Assembly (NCBI GenBank): GCA_964438975.1
Contig: CAYTMU010000013.1
Location: 12,373 to 76,372 of the forward strand
Reading direction: 5' to 3'
Origin: Chryseosolibacter sp964438975
GTDB taxonomy: Bacteria; Bacteroidota; Bacteroidia; Cytophagales; Cyclobacteriaceae
DNA: 64,000 nucleotides
The notes under the pieces were generated by a model. That model did no database searches and had not been told where the DNA came from. It saw only the letters and a list, made by a program, of their open reading frames with translations. Shown here in pieces: positions 24,640-32,988 of the stretch (positions are counted from its first letter, which is position 1; every line of letters starts with the position of its first letter). The position numbers were made by a program, and so were the translations under genes.

Positions 24640-26346
24640 ATGAAACAGATTGCAGAAGTCCTGCGGACGTTCTTCGCGCTCGCGGTCCCCTATTTTCGTT
24701 CCGAGGAGAAGTGGCGCGCACGCGCGCTCCTCTTCGGCGTGATCGCGGCCGAGTTCGGCGTGGTCTATGCGCTGGTCGCCTTCAATCACTGGAACGCCTA
24801 TTTCTTCAACGCGATCCAGAACCGCGACTGGGACGATTTCATCTACGCGCTCTTGCTGTTCGGCGGCATCGCGCTGTGGACCGCGGCGGCGACCATGGCG
24901 CAGTTCTATTTCGGCCAGATGCTCATCATGCATTGGCGGCGCTGGATGACCGAGCAATACGTCAACCGCTGGATGGCCGACGGGCGCCACTACCGCATGC
25001 GCGTGCTCGGCCACGATGTCGACAACACGCATCTGCGCATCGCCAACGACATCCTGATCTTCCTCCAGAAGACCCACGACCTCGGCTACAACTTCCTCGG
25101 CAGCCTGATCGCGCTGGTCTCCTTCGCCTATATTCTCTGGGGCCTCTCCAGCGCGGCCCCCTTCGTGATCTTCGGCGTCGACCTCGCCTTCCCCGGCTAC
25201 CTGTTCTGGATCGCGATTCTATATGCCGCGGTCGGCACGCTGTTCGCGCACTGGATCGGAAAGCCGCTGATCGGGTTGAACTTCAACCAGCAGCGCTTCG
25301 AATCCGATTATCGTTTCGCGATCACGCGGAGCTGGGACCACTCGGAGCCGGTCGCGCTGATGCGCGGCGAGAAGATCGAGCGCGAAGTGCTCGGCACGCG
25401 TTTCGGGAATCTCGTGCGCAACTGGACGCGGCTCATTCGCCGCCAGTCCGGCCTCACCTTTTTCGTCACCGGCTATACGCAATGGTCGCTGGTCTTCCCG
25501 ACGCTGGTGGCGAGCCCCGCTTATTTCATGGGTGCTATTCCGCTGGGCTCGCTGATGCAGGGCGCACTTGCGTTCCAGCGCGTCGACATCGCGTTCGCCT
25601 TCTTCCTGCATTCCTACGCCAAGATCGCGGAATGGAAGGCGAGCATGGACCGCATCGCGCAACTCGATGCGGCGCTGACCGAAGTCGACCGGCCGCAGAA
25701 GATGGCGCAGATCGCGCTCGACGATCATCGCGAGGGCGCGCTCGAAGTAAGCGACCTCGTGGTGACGCTGCCGTCGGGCCGCCCGATCGCGGCGCTCGAC
25801 AGGCTTTCGCTCCGCCCCGGCGGCCGCACGCTGATCTCGGGGCCGTCGGGCTCCGGCAAGTCGAGCATCCAGCGCGCGCTTGCCGGCGTGTGGACGCTCG
25901 GCCGGGGCAAGGTCGCGCTGCCGCACGACGACGTGCTTGCGATGCCGCAGCGGTTCTATTTCCCGCTCGGCAGCCTGAAGTCCGTCATCACCTATCCGAC
26001 GCCCGCGGCCCAAGTGGACGACGCGCGGCTCCGCGAGGTGCTGGCGCAGGTCGGCCTGAACCACCTCGCCGCGCGGCTCGACGAGGAGGCCGAATGGGGC
26101 TCGATGCTGTCCGGCGGCGAGCAGCAGCGGGTCGCCTTCGCCCGCGCGATCCTGCGCGATCCGGCGATCCTGCTGCTCGACGATTCCACCTCGAACCTCG
26201 ACGGCGACGCCACCAAGCAGATGTACGACGCGCTCGAGCGGAACCTGCCGCAGGCCATGGTCATCTCGCTCGCCCGCACGGACGCCTTGCGCACGCTGCA
26301 CAAGGATACCGTGATCTTGCCGCCCGCCGCGGCCCATGCCACCTAA
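24640..26346 (+). CDS. SbmA/BacA-like ABC protein with fused membrane and ATPase domains (YddA type)
   Basis: A 568-residue fused half-transporter. Residues 1-330 form an SbmA/BacA-like membrane domain (AYFFNAIQNRDWDDFIYALL, RWMTEQYVNRWM, NFNQQRFESDYRFAITR are family signatures). Residues 365-568 form an ATPase with Walker A GPSGSGKSS (401-409) and LSGGEQQ (490-496). Two positions are unusual. Walker B reads ILLLDDSTSNLD, with Asp where the catalytic Glu normally sits, and the switch region reads VISLARTDAL where family members have an SxGHR-type His. I start it at 24640, after a TATAGT box. Relatives import peptides or transport long-chain acyl compounds; the substrate here is unknown. Confidence 0.88.
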   Translation: MKQIAEVLRTFFALAVPYFRSEEKWRARALLFGVIAAEFGVVYALVAFNHWNAYFFNAIQNRDWDDFIYALLLFGGIALWTAAATMAQFYFGQMLIMHWRRWMTEQYVNRWMADGRHYRMRVLGHDVDNTHLRIANDILIFLQKTHDLGYNFLGSLIALVSFAYILWGLSSAAPFVIFGVDLAFPGYLFWIAILYAAVGTLFAHWIGKPLIGLNFNQQRFESDYRFAITRSWDHSEPVALMRGEKIEREVLGTRFGNLVRNWTRLIRRQSGLTFFVTGYTQWSLVFPTLVASPAYFMGAIPLGSLMQGALAFQRVDIAFAFFLHSYAKIAEWKASMDRIAQLDAALTEVDRPQKMAQIALDDHREGALEVSDLVVTLPSGRPIAALDRLSLRPGGRTLISGPSGSGKSSIQRALAGVWTLGRGKVALPHDDVLAMPQRFYFPLGSLKSVITYPTPAAQVDDARLREVLAQVGLNHLAARLDEEAEWGSMLSGGEQQRVAFARAILRDPAILLLDDSTSNLDGDATKQMYDALERNLPQAMVISLARTDALRTLHKDTVILPPAAAHAT

Positions 26347-26366
26347 CGGGAAAGGGAGAATTGCCC

Positions 26367-26933
26367 ATGGGCAAGATGAGCTACTACACCGATTTCTGGG
26401 GCATGAATTACGACATCTGCCCGTGCGACGTGCACGTCACCGACTATCTGGAAGCCCGCGAAGTCAAGGACGCCAATGTCTTCCACTTCGGCACCGGCAC
26501 GCATCATCATGTCGGCATCCGCTGCCACGAGAACGGCTCGGGCAACCGCGTCCTCGGCATCACCGCCTCCATCGAGGAAGCCGAAGCCTATGTGAAGCTC
26601 GCGATCGAGCGGCCCGAAGTCTCCCGCAGCTACAAGGCCTTCTTCGGCGACATCTACGTGTTGGAGCCGAAGCTCTTGCCGAATTTCGACGCGGTCGCGC
26701 TCGTGCACCTGTGCGAATTCCGCGCCCCGGCGATGGACGAATATAACGGCCTCACCGACCGCCAGCTCATCGATCTCTTCACCGCGAAGCTCAATCCCGG
26801 CGGCCACATGATTTTCTACACGAAATCCATGGCCTGGGACCGCGCGCAGCCGGTGGTCGAGCAGTGGGCGAAGGAAGCCGGCTTCGAAAAGACCGAGGAA
26901 TTCAAGACGCTCGCGATTTACCGGAAGAAGTGA
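26367..26933 (+). CDS. Predicted SAM-dependent methyltransferase-like protein of unknown function
   Basis: A 188-residue soluble protein starting at the ATG at 26367 behind AAAGGGAG. I read a small Rossmann methyltransferase fold. VFHFGTGTHHHVG (about 39-51) would be motif I, LLPNFDAVALVHLCEF the central strands, and LNPGGHMIFYTK plus the C-terminal strand TLAIYRKK the closing elements. The glycine motif GTGTHHH is atypical, so catalytic activity is unsure. CPCDVHV near the N-terminus could bind a metal. It lies 20 bases after the SbmA-like gene and is probably cotranscribed with it. Confidence 0.65.
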   Translation: MGKMSYYTDFWGMNYDICPCDVHVTDYLEAREVKDANVFHFGTGTHHHVGIRCHENGSGNRVLGITASIEEAEAYVKLAIERPEVSRSYKAFFGDIYVLEPKLLPNFDAVALVHLCEFRAPAMDEYNGLTDRQLIDLFTAKLNPGGHMIFYTKSMAWDRAQPVVEQWAKEAGFEKTEEFKTLAIYRKK

Positions 26934-27029
26934 GCCGGGTTCCGCACGCGCCGCAGCCCTGCATTTGATCCAGCGCAAGGCGGAGCGGGCCCTTCCGCGC
27001 TATCATGGCACGGTGAAAGGATCGGCGTA

Positions 27030-27506
27030 TTGACTATTCCGGTACAGACCGCGGCGTCCTCGCCGCTCGATGGCGCGAGCCTCGCTTCGGTAACTGAAGA
27101 CAGCATCCGCCAGCTTGTCCACCGCTTCTATGCCTCGGTGCACAAGGACGGCCTGATCGGGCCGATCTTCGATCGCGAGATCGAGCCGGAGCGCTGGCCC
27201 GCGCATCTCGAAAAAATGTGCGCGTTCTGGTCGTCGCTGCTGTTGCGCACGCGGCGCTATGACGGGCGGCCGCTGCCGCCGCACCTGCGGCTCGACGAAA
27301 TTTCCGACGAGCATTTCCAGCGCTGGCTCGCGCTGTTTCGCGCGACCGCGCAGGAAGTTTTCGACGCCGAGGACGCCGTGGCGGTGGCGACGCTCGCCGA
27401 GCGCATCGCGCACAGCTTCCGCCTTGCGGTGGCCTTCCACCGCGGCGAGGATACGACCAAGCTCAGGCCTTATTCCGCGGCAAAGGAAAACAGCGGACTT
27501 TCATGA
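27030..27506 (+). CDS. Group III truncated haemoglobin
   Basis: A 158-residue globin of the trHbP class. FYASVHKDGLIGPIFD carries the B10 tyrosine (Y34). The motif FWSSLLLRTRRYDGRPLPPH ends in the proximal F8 histidine H85, and W99 (FQRWLALF) is the conserved G8 tryptophan. The only usable start is TTG at 27030, with AAGGAT upstream; no ATG in frame keeps the globin intact. These proteins bind O2 or NO in low-oxygen or nitrosative conditions. The stop overlaps the start of the following membrane protein (ATGA), implying coupled expression. Confidence 0.88.
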   Translation: MTIPVQTAASSPLDGASLASVTEDSIRQLVHRFYASVHKDGLIGPIFDREIEPERWPAHLEKMCAFWSSLLLRTRRYDGRPLPPHLRLDEISDEHFQRWLALFRATAQEVFDAEDAVAVATLAERIAHSFRLAVAFHRGEDTTKLRPYSAAKENSGLS

Positions 27507-27952
27507 AGACGGAATGGCAAGGCAAGGCGCTGGCGCTCTATTGCGCGCTCTGGGCCGGCATCGTGATCGGCGTTTCCTTCATCGCCACGATCGCGAAATT
27601 CGGGGCGCCCTCGCTCACGCGGCCGGTGGCGCTCGAGGTCGGGACCCACACCTTCGCGGTGCTCGCGCGGATCGAATGGGGACTGATCGCGGTGCTCGCG
27701 CTCCTGATCCTGCTCGCGGGGTTCAGCCGCTTTCGCACGCTGATCCTGCTCCTGCTCGCGGCGATCCTGCTCGGCGAAGCCTTCTGGCTGTTTCCGCAGC
27801 TCAGCGCCCGCACCGCGCTCGTGATTGCTGGCCAGCCGCTGCCGCCCTCTCCGCTGCACATGGTTTCGGTCGCGGCCGAATCCGGAAAAGTGCTGCTGCT
27901 CGTACTCTTCGCGCTCGTGGAAATCAGAAACTGCGGGCGAATGCGCGCCTAG
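27503..27952 (+). CDS. Small integral membrane protein of unknown function
   Basis: A 149-residue hydrophobic protein with about four membrane segments (roughly 10-32, 54-75, 78-97 and 118-140). A periplasmic or cytoplasmic loop between them contains GTHTFAVLARIEWG. I do not recognise the family. It starts inside the last codons of the truncated haemoglobin gene, so a role linked to that globin (for example an electron donor or haem-related membrane partner) is possible, but there is no direct evidence. Confidence 0.72.
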   Translation: MKTEWQGKALALYCALWAGIVIGVSFIATIAKFGAPSLTRPVALEVGTHTFAVLARIEWGLIAVLALLILLAGFSRFRTLILLLLAAILLGEAFWLFPQLSARTALVIAGQPLPPSPLHMVSVAAESGKVLLLVLFALVEIRNCGRMRA

Positions 27953-27987
27953 GAAGGCTCTGGATCCGAACTGGCGGCGGGGCTGGA

Positions 27988-28064
27988 TGGTACAGCAGGG
28001 TGGACTTGAACCACCGACCTCCGGTTCCACAGACCGGCGCTCTAACCAACTGAGCTACTGCTGC
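27988..28064 (-). tRNA. tRNA-His (anticodon GTG)
   Basis: A full cloverleaf on the minus strand. The acceptor is GCAGCAG/CTGCTGT, the D-arm GCTCAGTTGGTTAGAGC, and the anticodon arm CCGGT-CTGTGGA-ACCGG gives GTG. The T-arm is GGTGG-TTCAAGT-CCACC and CCA is encoded. The base before position 1 is T, so no G-1 is encoded, and position 73 is A with a G1:U72 pair. This is the alternative tRNA-His identity described for a clade of alphaproteobacteria. Confidence 0.96.
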
Positions 28065-28196
28065 ACAGAGCCGGCAGGCCCCGGCGAGATGCCAAAACAG
28101 GCGCCCGGGGGCCGCGGCGCGGGCGGAATGTCTTGCAAACGGCCCTGCAATGCAAGGGTTTGGTTTGGGAGTTACCCCCAAGCGCCGCTCCGGGCA

Positions 28197-28227
28197 AGCA
28201 AAAGCCCGGACCTCGCGGTCCGGGCTC
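28197..28227 (-). terminator. Terminator of the first phasin gene
   Basis: A 10-bp perfect stem (AGCCCGGACC 28204-28213 with GGTCCGGGCT 28218-28227) has a 4-base loop, and read on the minus strand it is followed by TTTTGCTTG. It begins 21 bases after the phasin stop codon. Confidence 0.85.
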
Positions 28228-28248
28228 AATCTCTTCAGCGGTTCCGGC

Positions 28249-28674
28249 TCAGGCCGAAAGCTTGAAGCCCTTCGATACGCCGGCCTTGATCGGCTCCGAG
28301 GTTTCGGAAGCGATCTTCTGAGCGAGCGAGGAAAGCTCCTTCGCCTGCGCCGAGAAGGCTTCGAACTGCGCGCGGAAATGCGCGGTCGAAATCTCGGCGG
28401 CCTCGGCCAGCGACTTGGTGCCGAAGATCGCGGTCGTGAAGTCGAACGACGCGTTGACGTTGGCGCGGAGGGCTTCCAGCGCCTTCATGTTGAACTCGGT
28501 CGCGCCCTTGGAAGCGGCGGTATAGGTGCTTTCGAGAAGATCGGTCGTATCGTCGGCGGCCGTCTTCAGCTTGTCGTAGCCTTCCTTGGCCTGCTTTACG
28601 CCTTTCTCGGCGAACTCACGGACCATTTCGGGCACTTCGATCTTGGGTACTTCGAATTTGGGCATCTGGGTCAT
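28249..28674 (-). CDS. Phasin family protein (polyhydroxyalkanoate granule-associated)
   Basis: A 141-residue amphipathic helical protein (PF09361 phasin_2 type) that coats PHB granules or acts as a stress-linked granule organiser. Typical features are the N-terminal MPKFEVPKIEVPEMVREFAEKG and the long heptad-rich middle (NMKALEALRANVNASFDFTTAIFGTKSLAEA). GGAAAC lies upstream of the ATG at 28674. Two PhaR-like boxes lie about 90-120 bases upstream. It lies downstream of a second phasin gene on the same strand, and its own terminator suggests a strong independent transcript. Confidence 0.93.
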   Translation of the reverse strand: MTQMPKFEVPKIEVPEMVREFAEKGVKQAKEGYDKLKTAADDTTDLLESTYTAASKGATEFNMKALEALRANVNASFDFTTAIFGTKSLAEAAEISTAHFRAQFEAFSAQAKELSSLAQKIASETSEPIKAGVSKGFKLSA

Positions 28675-28765
28675 GGCTAAGGTTTCCTACCTCGACAAAA
28701 CACGCGCGAACGGCTTCGTCCGCGGCTCCACCAGTAATAAGGAAACGCCCTAGCACGCCTTTTGT

Positions 28766-28796
28766 TGCATCGCAACATAAATATTGCGACGCACTA
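28766..28796. promoter_or_regulatory. Pair of PhaR-like boxes upstream of the first phasin gene
   Basis: TGCATCGCAACA (28766-28777) and TGCGACGCACTA (28785-28796) each match the Bradyrhizobium PhaR consensus TGCRNYGCASMA, as I remember it, at 11 of 12 positions. They sit in an AT-rich gap between the two phasin genes, 92-122 bases upstream of the start at 28674. PhaR represses phasin genes until PHB granules titrate it. Confidence 0.55.
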
Positions 28797-28814
28797 TTTC
28801 AGGCGATAAACCGC

Positions 28815-29195
28815 TCAGCCGCGGGGCTTGGTGGCTTCGCGGGCCGCCGTCTGCATCTGCTCGCCCATGGTCTTCGACTGCTCGGCGAGTTTCTGCATGG
28901 TCTCCTTCGCGAAGTCGCTCTGGAGCTGCATGATCTCCTGCGGATCGCGCGCCCGGACCAGCTTCTCGGCGAAAGCGAAGGCCGCGGCCACGTTTTCCTC
29001 TGCGAATCCAAGCGCCTGGCGGTTCACATCGCGGGCGCCGGAGGTCACGGCGTCGGTCTGGCCCTCGACCGCGCTCATCGCCTTGGAGGCCTGGTTCATA
29101 TAGTTGTCGAAAGCGGTCCTGGCCTGCTCGACGCTCTTCTCGACGAAGGCGCGCATTTCATGAGGCACTTCGAAACCCGGAACTTTTCCGAACAT
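28815..29195 (-). CDS. Phasin family protein (second copy)
   Basis: A 126-residue phasin-like helical protein. I start it at the ATG at 29195 (MFGKVPGFEVPHEMRAFVEKSVEQ) because GGGAGAAG lies directly upstream; an upstream in-frame ATG at 29228 would add a charged tail without SD support. VEPxxEMR-type openings and FDNYMNQASKAM are phasin_2 features. It is clearly paralogous to its downstream neighbour but divergent. The pair suggests PHB storage, although no phaC, phaR or depolymerase gene is in the window. Confidence 0.9.
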   Translation of the reverse strand: MFGKVPGFEVPHEMRAFVEKSVEQARTAFDNYMNQASKAMSAVEGQTDAVTSGARDVNRQALGFAEENVAAAFAFAEKLVRARDPQEIMQLQSDFAKETMQKLAEQSKTMGEQMQTAAREATKPRG

Positions 29196-29417
29196 TGGTC
29201 TTCTCCCGTCCTCGCTCCCGTTTTCCAACGCTACGCGGCATCCGCGCGCCGCTCAACCTTTTCCCCCGCAAAGCGGCAGATTAACCTTTCAGGACAAAGG
29301 TTTCGCGACGGGACGCGCCCGCGATAGCTTTCCGGGGGCGCCCAAATTATGAAGAAACCGTAAATCCGGGCTTTAAACTTGGCCAAGGTACCTGCCCGGA
29401 CCGCGTTGGAAAATTCG

Positions 29418-32400
29418 ATGAGCTCGTTTCCGGCCCTCGCCGAACTGTTCGCCGAGCCGAAGCTCGCGGCGCTGATCCTCGATCCGGCGCCCGCGCTCGT
29501 GTTCGACCGCGACGGCAAGCTGCGCTTCGCAAACCGCGCGGCGGTGTCGGCCTATGGCGCGGCCTCGCTCGCGGAACTCATCGAGAAGAGCGCGGCGCTG
29601 TTCGGGGAAATGCCCGACACGGCGCGGGAATTTTCGGAAACGCTGCCGCTCAACGGCTCCTACCGCCGCGAAGCCATCGCGCTCGCCAAAGGCACCGAGA
29701 CGTTCCGCGCCGAACGGATCGGGCTTGCGAGCGGCGTCAGCGCCGTTGTGTTCACGGGACTTGCGCGCGAGCGCTCCGACGGCAATCCGGGCAAGGCCTT
29801 CGCCTCGCTGATCGACGGCGAACGCGCGCCGTTCGCGCTGTTCGATCAGGACGGCAAGCCGCTCGCCGCCAACCGCATGGCGACCGCGATCATGGGGCCC
29901 GCGGGAACGCTCCTGCATCTGCACGCTTCCGCCGCGGCCGCGCTTTCCGACGCCAACCTCAAGGGCTTCGGCGAAATTCCGTTCGGCGTGCTGAAGATTT
30001 TTCTGAAGAAGCTTTCGCTCGGCGCGCACAGCCTCGTGCTCGCGTCCTTCATGCAGCCGGAACGCCCGGCCGCGCCGACGGCGGAGCCGGTCAAGGCGCA
30101 GGAAGCGCCTCGAGAAGCGCCGCAAGAAACATCGCAAGAAAATACGCAACCGCCGGCACGGGAAACCGCACCGGCACAGGCGGACGAAAAGGCGACCGAA
30201 GAAACCCGAACCGAAGAAAAGCAGACCGGCGAACTGCCGCTGGTCATCCAGCTTGGCCCCCCGGCGGACGAGGCCGTGGGCTGGGAAGTGCCGGCCGCGC
30301 AGCCGGTGCAGGAAACGCCCGACGTGGAAACGCAATCTGTTTCGGCAGCCGGGGAAAGCGACGTCGCTCCCGCCGATGCGGAAGAAGCCGCTTCGTCCGA
30401 TACTGAAGAAGTCAGCCCCGAAGAAGTGAAAGAATTCTGGGCGGAGCTCGACGGGAAAGAAACGCCCGCCGAAGGCAGCGCGCCGCACGCGCAACCCGAA
30501 ACACCCAGGCCGGCGCCGCAGCCCAAACGAGCGCCCTCGCGCTTCGTCTGGCAGCTCGATGCCGACGGCAACTTCACGAATGTTTCGCCCGATCTGGCGG
30601 AAGCCGTCGGCGCCGCCCATAGCGCGCAGACCGGCGAAGACTGGCCCGCGCTCGCGGCGCGCGCGGGAATTGCAAATACCGATGCGCTGTTCGCGGCGGT
30701 GAAGCGGCGTGATACCTGGTCCGGCGTTTCCGTGCTCTGGCCGGTCGACGGCACCGACACCGCGCGGCCGGTCGAGCTCGCGGCACTGCCCGTGTTCGAT
30801 CGCGAGCGCAATTTCCTCGGCTATCGCGGCTTCGGCGTATTCCGCGAAGCCATTCCGTTCATCGCGAAGGCGAAGCCCGCGCCGGCCGCAACCGAAGCGC
30901 CGCAGGCCGTAACCGAAGCGCCGCAGGCCGTAACCGAAGCCTCGCCGGCCGAGCCGACCGAAGAAACCGCGGCCAACGACGAGTTTCCGCTTTCGCACGA
31001 GCCGCTCGAAGCGCTCGAAACGCCCGCGCCCGAAGCTGCGGACGAGCCGCCCGCGCTCGAGGTGCAGGATCGCGTAATCCGCGTGCGCGCGCCGGAGAGC
31101 GAGGAGCGCGCGACGCTTTCGCCCAAGGAAGAAACCGCGTTTCGCGAAATCCGCCGCGTGCTTACCGGCGAGACGCTGGCGCAGGAACAGGAGCGCACGG
31201 CGCGCGAAATCGACCGCGCGCTCGGCATTCGCGGCGAAATCCGGCGCGACGAGCCCGGCCCGAAGACCCACGACATTCCGCGGCAGGAGCGCGCCGCCCC
31301 GCCCGCGCACGGCACGGAGGAAGCGGCGCCCGTCGTCCCGCCCGCCACAGACCTTTCCGGCGTCAGCGAGCGCGCGCTCATGGACCGGCTGCCGCTCGGC
31401 ATCGCCGTGCATCGCGAAGAGAAGGTGCTCTACGCGAACCGCGCGCTGCTCGAATGGATCGGCCTCGAAAATCTCGAAGCGCTGGAGCGCAACGGCGGAC
31501 TCACGCGCATCTTCTCCGGCGTGGCAACGCCCGCCGAAGACGCCGACCCGACCATTCCGCGCACGCTCGCGGCGCAAGGCCCGAACGGCGAGCCGATTCC
31601 GGTGGAGATGCGGCTGTTCTCGACGCCGTGGTACGGACAGTCCGCGCTCGTCTATGTGCTTCGCCGCGCCAATGCGGGCTTCGACGCGCGGCGCGAAACC
31701 GTGGAGCGCGCGCTGCGCTCGGCGGAAGCCGCCACGCGCGAGCAGCAGGCGATCCTCGACACTGCGACCGACGGCGTGCTCATCATCGACCGCGACGGCA
31801 AGATCACCGGCATGAACAAATCCGCCGAGGCGCTGTTCGGCTTCGACTTCGCGGAAATCCAGAACTCGTCCTTCACCATGTTGTTCGCGCCGGAAAGCCA
31901 TCGCGCGGCGGTCGACTATCTCGACAAGCTCGCCTCCAACGGGGTCGCGAGCATCCTCAACGACGGCCGCGAAGTCGTGGGCCGCGAGCGCAACGGCGGG
32001 CTCATTCCGCTGTTCATGAATCTCGGCAAGGTGGGCGAGGACGGCCAGAAATTCTGCGCGGTGCTGCGCGACATCACGCAATGGAAGCGCGCGGAGGAAG
32101 AGCTGACCGGCGCGCGGCGCCAGGCCGAACAGGCAAGCTCCCACAAGTCGGACTTCCTCGCCAAGATCAGCCACGAAATGCGCACGCCGCTGAACGCGAT
32201 CATCGGCTTCGCGGAAGTGATGATGGAGGAGCGCTTCGGCCCGATCGGCTCGGAGCGCTATCGCGAATATCTCAAGGACATCCACCAGTCCGGCGGGCAC
32301 CTGATCTCGCTCATCAACGACCTGCTCGATCTTTCGAAGATCGAGGCGGGCAAGCTCGAGCTCGACTTCGCCAGCGTCGACCTGAACGATGTCGCCAAGC

Positions 32401-32840
32401 AATGCATCTCGATCATGCAGCCGCAGGCGAACCGCGAGCGCATCATCATCCGCACCGCGCTTGCCGACAACCTGCCGCCGGTCGTGGCCGACCAGCGCTC
32501 GATCCGGCAGATCGTGCTGAACCTGCTTTCCAATTCCGTGAAGTTCACCAATCCCGGCGGGCAGGTGATCCTGTCGACTTCGCTCACCGACAAGGGCGAA
32601 GTCGTGCTGCGGGTGCGCGACACCGGAATCGGCATGAGCGAGGACGACGTCATCGCCGCGCTGGAGCCGTTCCGGCAACTGGCGACGTCGGGCCGCGACG
32701 CCGGCGGCACTGGCCTCGGCCTGCCGCTGACGAAGGCGCTGGTGGAAGCCAACCGCGCGAGCTTTCACATCAAGAGCGCTGTCAATTCCGGCACGCTGGT
32801 CGAAATCTCCTTCCCGTCGACGCGCGTGCTCGCCGGCTGA
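29418..32840 (+). CDS. Large multi-PAS sensor histidine kinase of the PleC/DivJ/PdhS group
   Basis: About 1140 residues without obvious membrane segments. An N-terminal PAS-like region (20-120) is followed by a long Glu/Pro/Ala-rich linker (about 215-370) and a second PAS-like region (374-480). A second linker (490-650) contains two exact 7-residue repeats TEAPQAV. PAS domains follow near 654-750 and 775-885. HisKA has the phosphorylated H919 in SHEMRTPLNAIIGFAEVM, and the ATPase has an N-box at NLLSNSVKF (about 1034) and GGTGLGLPL (about 1095). The core FGPIGSERYREYLKDIHQSG matches kinases that control DivK and polarity in rhizobia and Brucella. TTG at 29379 is an alternative start. Confidence 0.88.
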   Translation: MSSFPALAELFAEPKLAALILDPAPALVFDRDGKLRFANRAAVSAYGAASLAELIEKSAALFGEMPDTAREFSETLPLNGSYRREAIALAKGTETFRAERIGLASGVSAVVFTGLARERSDGNPGKAFASLIDGERAPFALFDQDGKPLAANRMATAIMGPAGTLLHLHASAAAALSDANLKGFGEIPFGVLKIFLKKLSLGAHSLVLASFMQPERPAAPTAEPVKAQEAPREAPQETSQENTQPPARETAPAQADEKATEETRTEEKQTGELPLVIQLGPPADEAVGWEVPAAQPVQETPDVETQSVSAAGESDVAPADAEEAASSDTEEVSPEEVKEFWAELDGKETPAEGSAPHAQPETPRPAPQPKRAPSRFVWQLDADGNFTNVSPDLAEAVGAAHSAQTGEDWPALAARAGIANTDALFAAVKRRDTWSGVSVLWPVDGTDTARPVELAALPVFDRERNFLGYRGFGVFREAIPFIAKAKPAPAATEAPQAVTEAPQAVTEASPAEPTEETAANDEFPLSHEPLEALETPAPEAADEPPALEVQDRVIRVRAPESEERATLSPKEETAFREIRRVLTGETLAQEQERTAREIDRALGIRGEIRRDEPGPKTHDIPRQERAAPPAHGTEEAAPVVPPATDLSGVSERALMDRLPLGIAVHREEKVLYANRALLEWIGLENLEALERNGGLTRIFSGVATPAEDADPTIPRTLAAQGPNGEPIPVEMRLFSTPWYGQSALVYVLRRANAGFDARRETVERALRSAEAATREQQAILDTATDGVLIIDRDGKITGMNKSAEALFGFDFAEIQNSSFTMLFAPESHRAAVDYLDKLASNGVASILNDGREVVGRERNGGLIPLFMNLGKVGEDGQKFCAVLRDITQWKRAEEELTGARRQAEQASSHKSDFLAKISHEMRTPLNAIIGFAEVMMEERFGPIGSERYREYLKDIHQSGGHLISLINDLLDLSKIEAGKLELDFASVDLNDVAKQCISIMQPQANRERIIIRTALADNLPPVVADQRSIRQIVLNLLSNSVKFTNPGGQVILSTSLTDKGEVVLRVRDTGIGMSEDDVIAALEPFRQLATSGRDAGGTGLGLPLTKALVEANRASFHIKSAVNSGTLVEISFPSTRVLAG
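30891..30932 (+). repeat. 21-bp tandem repeat inside the histidine kinase gene
   Basis: Two exact copies of a 21-base unit (30891-30911 and 30912-30932) plus a degenerate third start encode TEAPQAV twice in the linker between PAS domains. The unit keeps frame, so copy changes would alter linker length only. Confidence 0.9.
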
Positions 32841-32988
32841 CGGCGGCAATACCTCCCCATCCAAAGCGCCGCCGCACGCGCGCATGAACGCGCACCGCGG
32901 GCGAATGCCGGTTCCGGCCCGCCCCCGCGTGCCGCGCCGCCTGCTTTCGTGCTAGGGTCGTATCCGATCGCATAGAACGGAAGGCATC

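Noticed and set aside
24417..28064. The tRNA-His gene as the attachment site of a genomic island extending towards the catabolic region.
   Set aside because: No integrase gene is present and I found no second copy of the tRNA 3' end in the window. Several core-like genes also lie between the tRNA and the accessory region.
29373..32885. A reading frame of about 1170 codons is open on the strand opposite the histidine kinase.
   Set aside because: It is the usual antisense shadow in high-GC DNA: the composition is Arg/His/Gly-rich, no domain is recognisable, and the plus strand has an unmistakable kinase core.
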